Shown in pieces: positions 15,254 through 17,367 of a stretch of 17,367 bases of DNA. The stretch lies in assembly GCA_035539855.1 (NCBI GenBank), contig DATLHO010000112.1:1-17367 (forward strand). The letters run 5' to 3'. The position numbers and the translations under genes were made by a program. The notes under the pieces are model-generated. The model did no database searches. It was not told the DNA's origin and saw only the letters and a program-made list of their open reading frames with translations. Within the stretch, counting starts at the first letter, position 1. Each line of letters begins with the position of its first letter. Source of the stretch: DATLHO01 sp035539855. GTDB taxonomy: Bacteria > Bacteroidota > Ignavibacteria > OLB7.

Positions 15254-17254
15254 TTACGAGCCCGGGATGACCTCGATCAGGACGGTCCGGTTGTAGTACC
15301 GGCCCTCCGGGTTCTCGTTGCCGAACGGCGCGCGCTGCTCGGTCTCGCCGAAGCCGTAGCTGTCGAACGTCGCGGTCTTGCCGAGCTTCTTCAGCTCGTC
15401 TTCGAGGACGCGGCGGGCCTCCTGGGCGCGCTTGTTCGAGAGCTCGAGGTTGTAATCGTCGAGTCCGACACGGTCGGTGTGACCATGGACGACGATCGTC
15501 GAGCCGGTCGGGATCCGCGGGGCGACCTCGGTGCGCAGGAACGCATCGTAGGTCTGGACGGTGCGCGAGTCATCGAACTCGAAGAGGATCGAGTAGCGCT
15601 GACCGGTCACCGGCGGAAGCTCGCGGCGCACGAGCGAGAAGCTCGTCGACTTCGTCTGCGTCTTGCCGTCGGCCATCGTCGCGACGACGGTGGCGGTATA
15701 GTTGCCGCTCGGACGCGTGCCGAGGATCGGCTTCGCATCGATGCGCTGGGCGCTGCCGGCGTACGGACCGTAGGTCTGGTTGAAACCCTCGCCCGTGATC
15801 GTCACCATCCAGCTCTGCACGCTGCCGCCTGCGCGGACATTGAGTGCGAGGTCGTTGTCGATCGGCTCGGTCTGGACCGCCTGGATCTCGACCGGCTTCA
15901 TGATCGCGTTGTTGTCCGAGAGCACCTCGACGCGGAGGTTCTCCTCACGGACGAGGTCGAGATCCTCGTTCGGGGTATCGCGGTCGCCCGACGCATGCGG
16001 CGGACGGACCTGGCCCTTGACGCTGATGCGAGCGGCGTCGACGCCGAAGGTCGAGACCATGTAATCCTTCACCGCCTGGGCCTGGCGCTCGCCCTCGGCC
16101 GCGGTCGGCGCGGAGCCGACGAGCTGGATCGTCGAGCCTGCGTTGTCGCGCAGACGATCGGCGTAGATGTTCATGGCGTTGTAGTAGACGCCCATCTGAC
16201 GCTGCGAGCGGCTCATCGTCGTCGTCGACGTACCGGTGACCGGCGGGTTGAGCAGCGTCTTCTCGTCGAAGGCGGCGGCGTCGGTCGTGTTGAGCTTCGT
16301 GTACTTCGCCGGCACCGTGGCCTCGCCCGGAGCGTTGAAGAACAGGTAGTTGCGCAGCGGGAACCACTCGGTCACGCGACGCTCCTCGGTGATCGCCGAC
16401 GGCGCGCGCAGCGACAGGTCGAGCGGCGCCTCGTCGTTGGCGACCGCCACGATGGCGATCGGCGCGGGCGTGTTGCCGAACTTCAGCTGGAAGCCGCCTC
16501 GGATCGAGGTCGTCACCCAGACGTCGTTGCGATCGGCGTTCGGACGCTCCTCGGCCGTGCGCTGGTCCATCATGTAGCTCGCCTCGGCGAACGGCGTGAG
16601 GTACCAGCGGGTGCGGCTCGAGCTCTTCGAGTTCATCAGGATGTCGTAGGCGAGACCGCCGGAGACACCGTAGGTGAACGCGTTGGCTCCAGGAATCTCC
16701 TGGCCGACGATGCTGTTGTTGACCGTGTCGACCTCGTCACGCTCGACGAAATCGTAGACGCTGTTGATCTTGAACGAGAGCAGCGGACCCACCGTGAGGT
16801 GGAAGTTCGGCTGCACGAGATTCAGGCGCAGCAGCGGCTCGACCGAGATGTACGTCATCTTGGCGCTGAAGCGCTGCTCCTCGCCCGGGTTGACGACATC
16901 CCAATCGTTGAAATTGACGCGACGGTCGTCGAGGCCGGCACGCAGCTGGAAGCCGAGAAGGCTCAGCGGTGCGTACTCGGTCATCAGACCGGCATAGAAT
17001 CCGAGGGCGCTTCCATCGATGATGTCCTGGGCGCCATTGGTGTGGCGCTGGCCGAACGACGGGTCATCCGATACTTCGCTCAACGTCTGCTCGCCGGTGC
17101 CGACGAAGTTGCCGTTGAGACCACCGTATAAGCCGAACCGCCAGTTGGCGTGATCCTGTTCCGGGGTCATCTCCTGTGCGAGCGCGGTAACCGTGCTCAG
17201 TGCGACTGATGCCATCAGCACACTACGTGCTAACAGCGACGTAGAGTTCCTCAT
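15254..17254 (-). CDS. OmpA-family outer-membrane protein with beta-barrel and two OmpA-like modules
   Basis: The 666-residue product has a signal peptide (MRNSTSLLARSVLMASVALSTVTALAQ). Residues about 38-290 are barrel-like ('WRFGLYGGLNGNFVG', 'YISVEPLLRLNLVQPNFHLTVGPLLSFKI', 'SIRGGFQLKFG'). Residues 301-453 look like a first OmpA-C-like module ('NYLFFNAPGEATVPAKYTKL' ... 'STIQLVGSAPTAAEGERQAQAVKDYM') that lacks the H-T-D core. Residues 454-550 are a beta-sandwich-like linker. Residues 551-666 are a canonical OmpA-C domain ('YSILFEFDDS', 'VVHGHTDRVGLDDYNLELSNKRAQEARR' with H-T-D at 592-594), which binds peptidoglycan. It should link the outer membrane to the cell wall. The start at 17254 is supported by GGAGG eight bases upstream (minus strand) and by the signal; the frame is open further up without support. 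The T9SS has peptidoglycan-binding parts (PorE) of this class, but that assignment is not secure. Confidence 0.92.
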   Translation of the reverse strand: MRNSTSLLARSVLMASVALSTVTALAQEMTPEQDHANWRFGLYGGLNGNFVGTGEQTLSEVSDDPSFGQRHTNGAQDIIDGSALGFYAGLMTEYAPLSLLGFQLRAGLDDRRVNFNDWDVVNPGEEQRFSAKMTYISVEPLLRLNLVQPNFHLTVGPLLSFKINSVYDFVERDEVDTVNNSIVGQEIPGANAFTYGVSGGLAYDILMNSKSSSRTRWYLTPFAEASYMMDQRTAEERPNADRNDVWVTTSIRGGFQLKFGNTPAPIAIVAVANDEAPLDLSLRAPSAITEERRVTEWFPLRNYLFFNAPGEATVPAKYTKLNTTDAAAFDEKTLLNPPVTGTSTTTMSRSQRQMGVYYNAMNIYADRLRDNAGSTIQLVGSAPTAAEGERQAQAVKDYMVSTFGVDAARISVKGQVRPPHASGDRDTPNEDLDLVREENLRVEVLSDNNAIMKPVEIQAVQTEPIDNDLALNVRAGGSVQSWMVTITGEGFNQTYGPYAGSAQRIDAKPILGTRPSGNYTATVVATMADGKTQTKSTSFSLVRRELPPVTGQRYSILFEFDDSRTVQTYDAFLRTEVAPRIPTGSTIVVHGHTDRVGLDDYNLELSNKRAQEARRVLEDELKKLGKTATFDSYGFGETEQRAPFGNENPEGRYYNRTVLIEVIPGS

Positions 17255-17367
17255 CCTACAAACCTCCGAAAGAAGAAAAGAGAGTGTCTGGTTGCCGTTG
17301 ACGCTGGAAGTGCAACCACTGTGCCAAAACGTTCCGCGGTACAATAGGATACACCGGAGCACGTTAC
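17255..17367. other. Upstream region of the OmpA-family gene
   Basis: These 113 bases must hold the minus-strand promoter. The GGAGG Shine-Dalgarno lies at 17263-17267. An A/T-richer stretch near 17340-17350 (minus TATCCTATTGTAC) may belong to the promoter, but no confident -33/-7 pair was found. Confidence 0.4.

Noticed and set aside
15479..17131. 550-codon plus-strand frame opposite the OmpA-family gene
   Set aside because: Shadow frame; Arg/Val/Asp-rich, no signal or motif.

Overview
The window looks like a high-GC chromosomal segment from the Bacteroidota/Chlorobiota side of the tree, possibly a Kapabacteria- or Ignavibacteria-like lineage. Three things support this. Two secreted proteins end in type IX secretion (T9SS, Por) type C-terminal domains. 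GatB has the cysteine-free N-terminus typical of Bacteroidota. Several promoters resemble the Bacteroidota TTG / TAnnTTTG pattern rather than the E. coli one. The phylum assignment is an inference from these traits; no rRNA gene is present.

Left part (1-6381, all minus strand): four genes for exported proteins read from right to left. They are a DUF4331 protein with a T9SS tail, a TPR lipoprotein, a PDZ protein with an unusual 26-27-residue solenoid repeat, and a lipoprotein that overlaps the end of the previous gene and runs off the window. A long imperfect hairpin lies between the DUF4331 and TPR genes.

Middle (6382-9411): a divergent intergenic region, then a plus-strand gene for a secreted Asp-box (BNR-like) beta-propeller protein with a T9SS tail. 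This gene sits between two direct copies of a 108-bp imperfectly palindromic, ERIC-like repeat. After the second copy comes the metK leader. It reads as a complete transcriptional riboswitch: a promoter, a SAM-II-type aptamer, an antiterminator and an intrinsic terminator whose strands are mutually exclusive. metK (S-adenosylmethionine synthetase) follows, so the enzyme that makes SAM appears to be shut off by its own product.

Right part (10657-17367): a metK terminator hairpin and a short tandem repeat; a small outer-membrane-type protein; a bidirectional terminator; a GNAT acetyltransferase (minus); and, divergent from it, gatB followed closely by a lipoprotein and an outer-membrane beta-barrel gene. 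A second bidirectional terminator separates these from a convergent OmpA-family gene that carries two OmpA-like modules, one of them apparently degenerate.

Overall, two housekeeping genes (metK, gatB) are embedded among envelope and secreted-protein genes. The strongest discovery candidates are the metK SAM-II-type attenuator, the covarying dispersed palindrome, and the D-x-x-G-x-D-x-Y / SQG solenoid. I saw no rRNA, tRNA, CRISPR array, transposase or phage gene.
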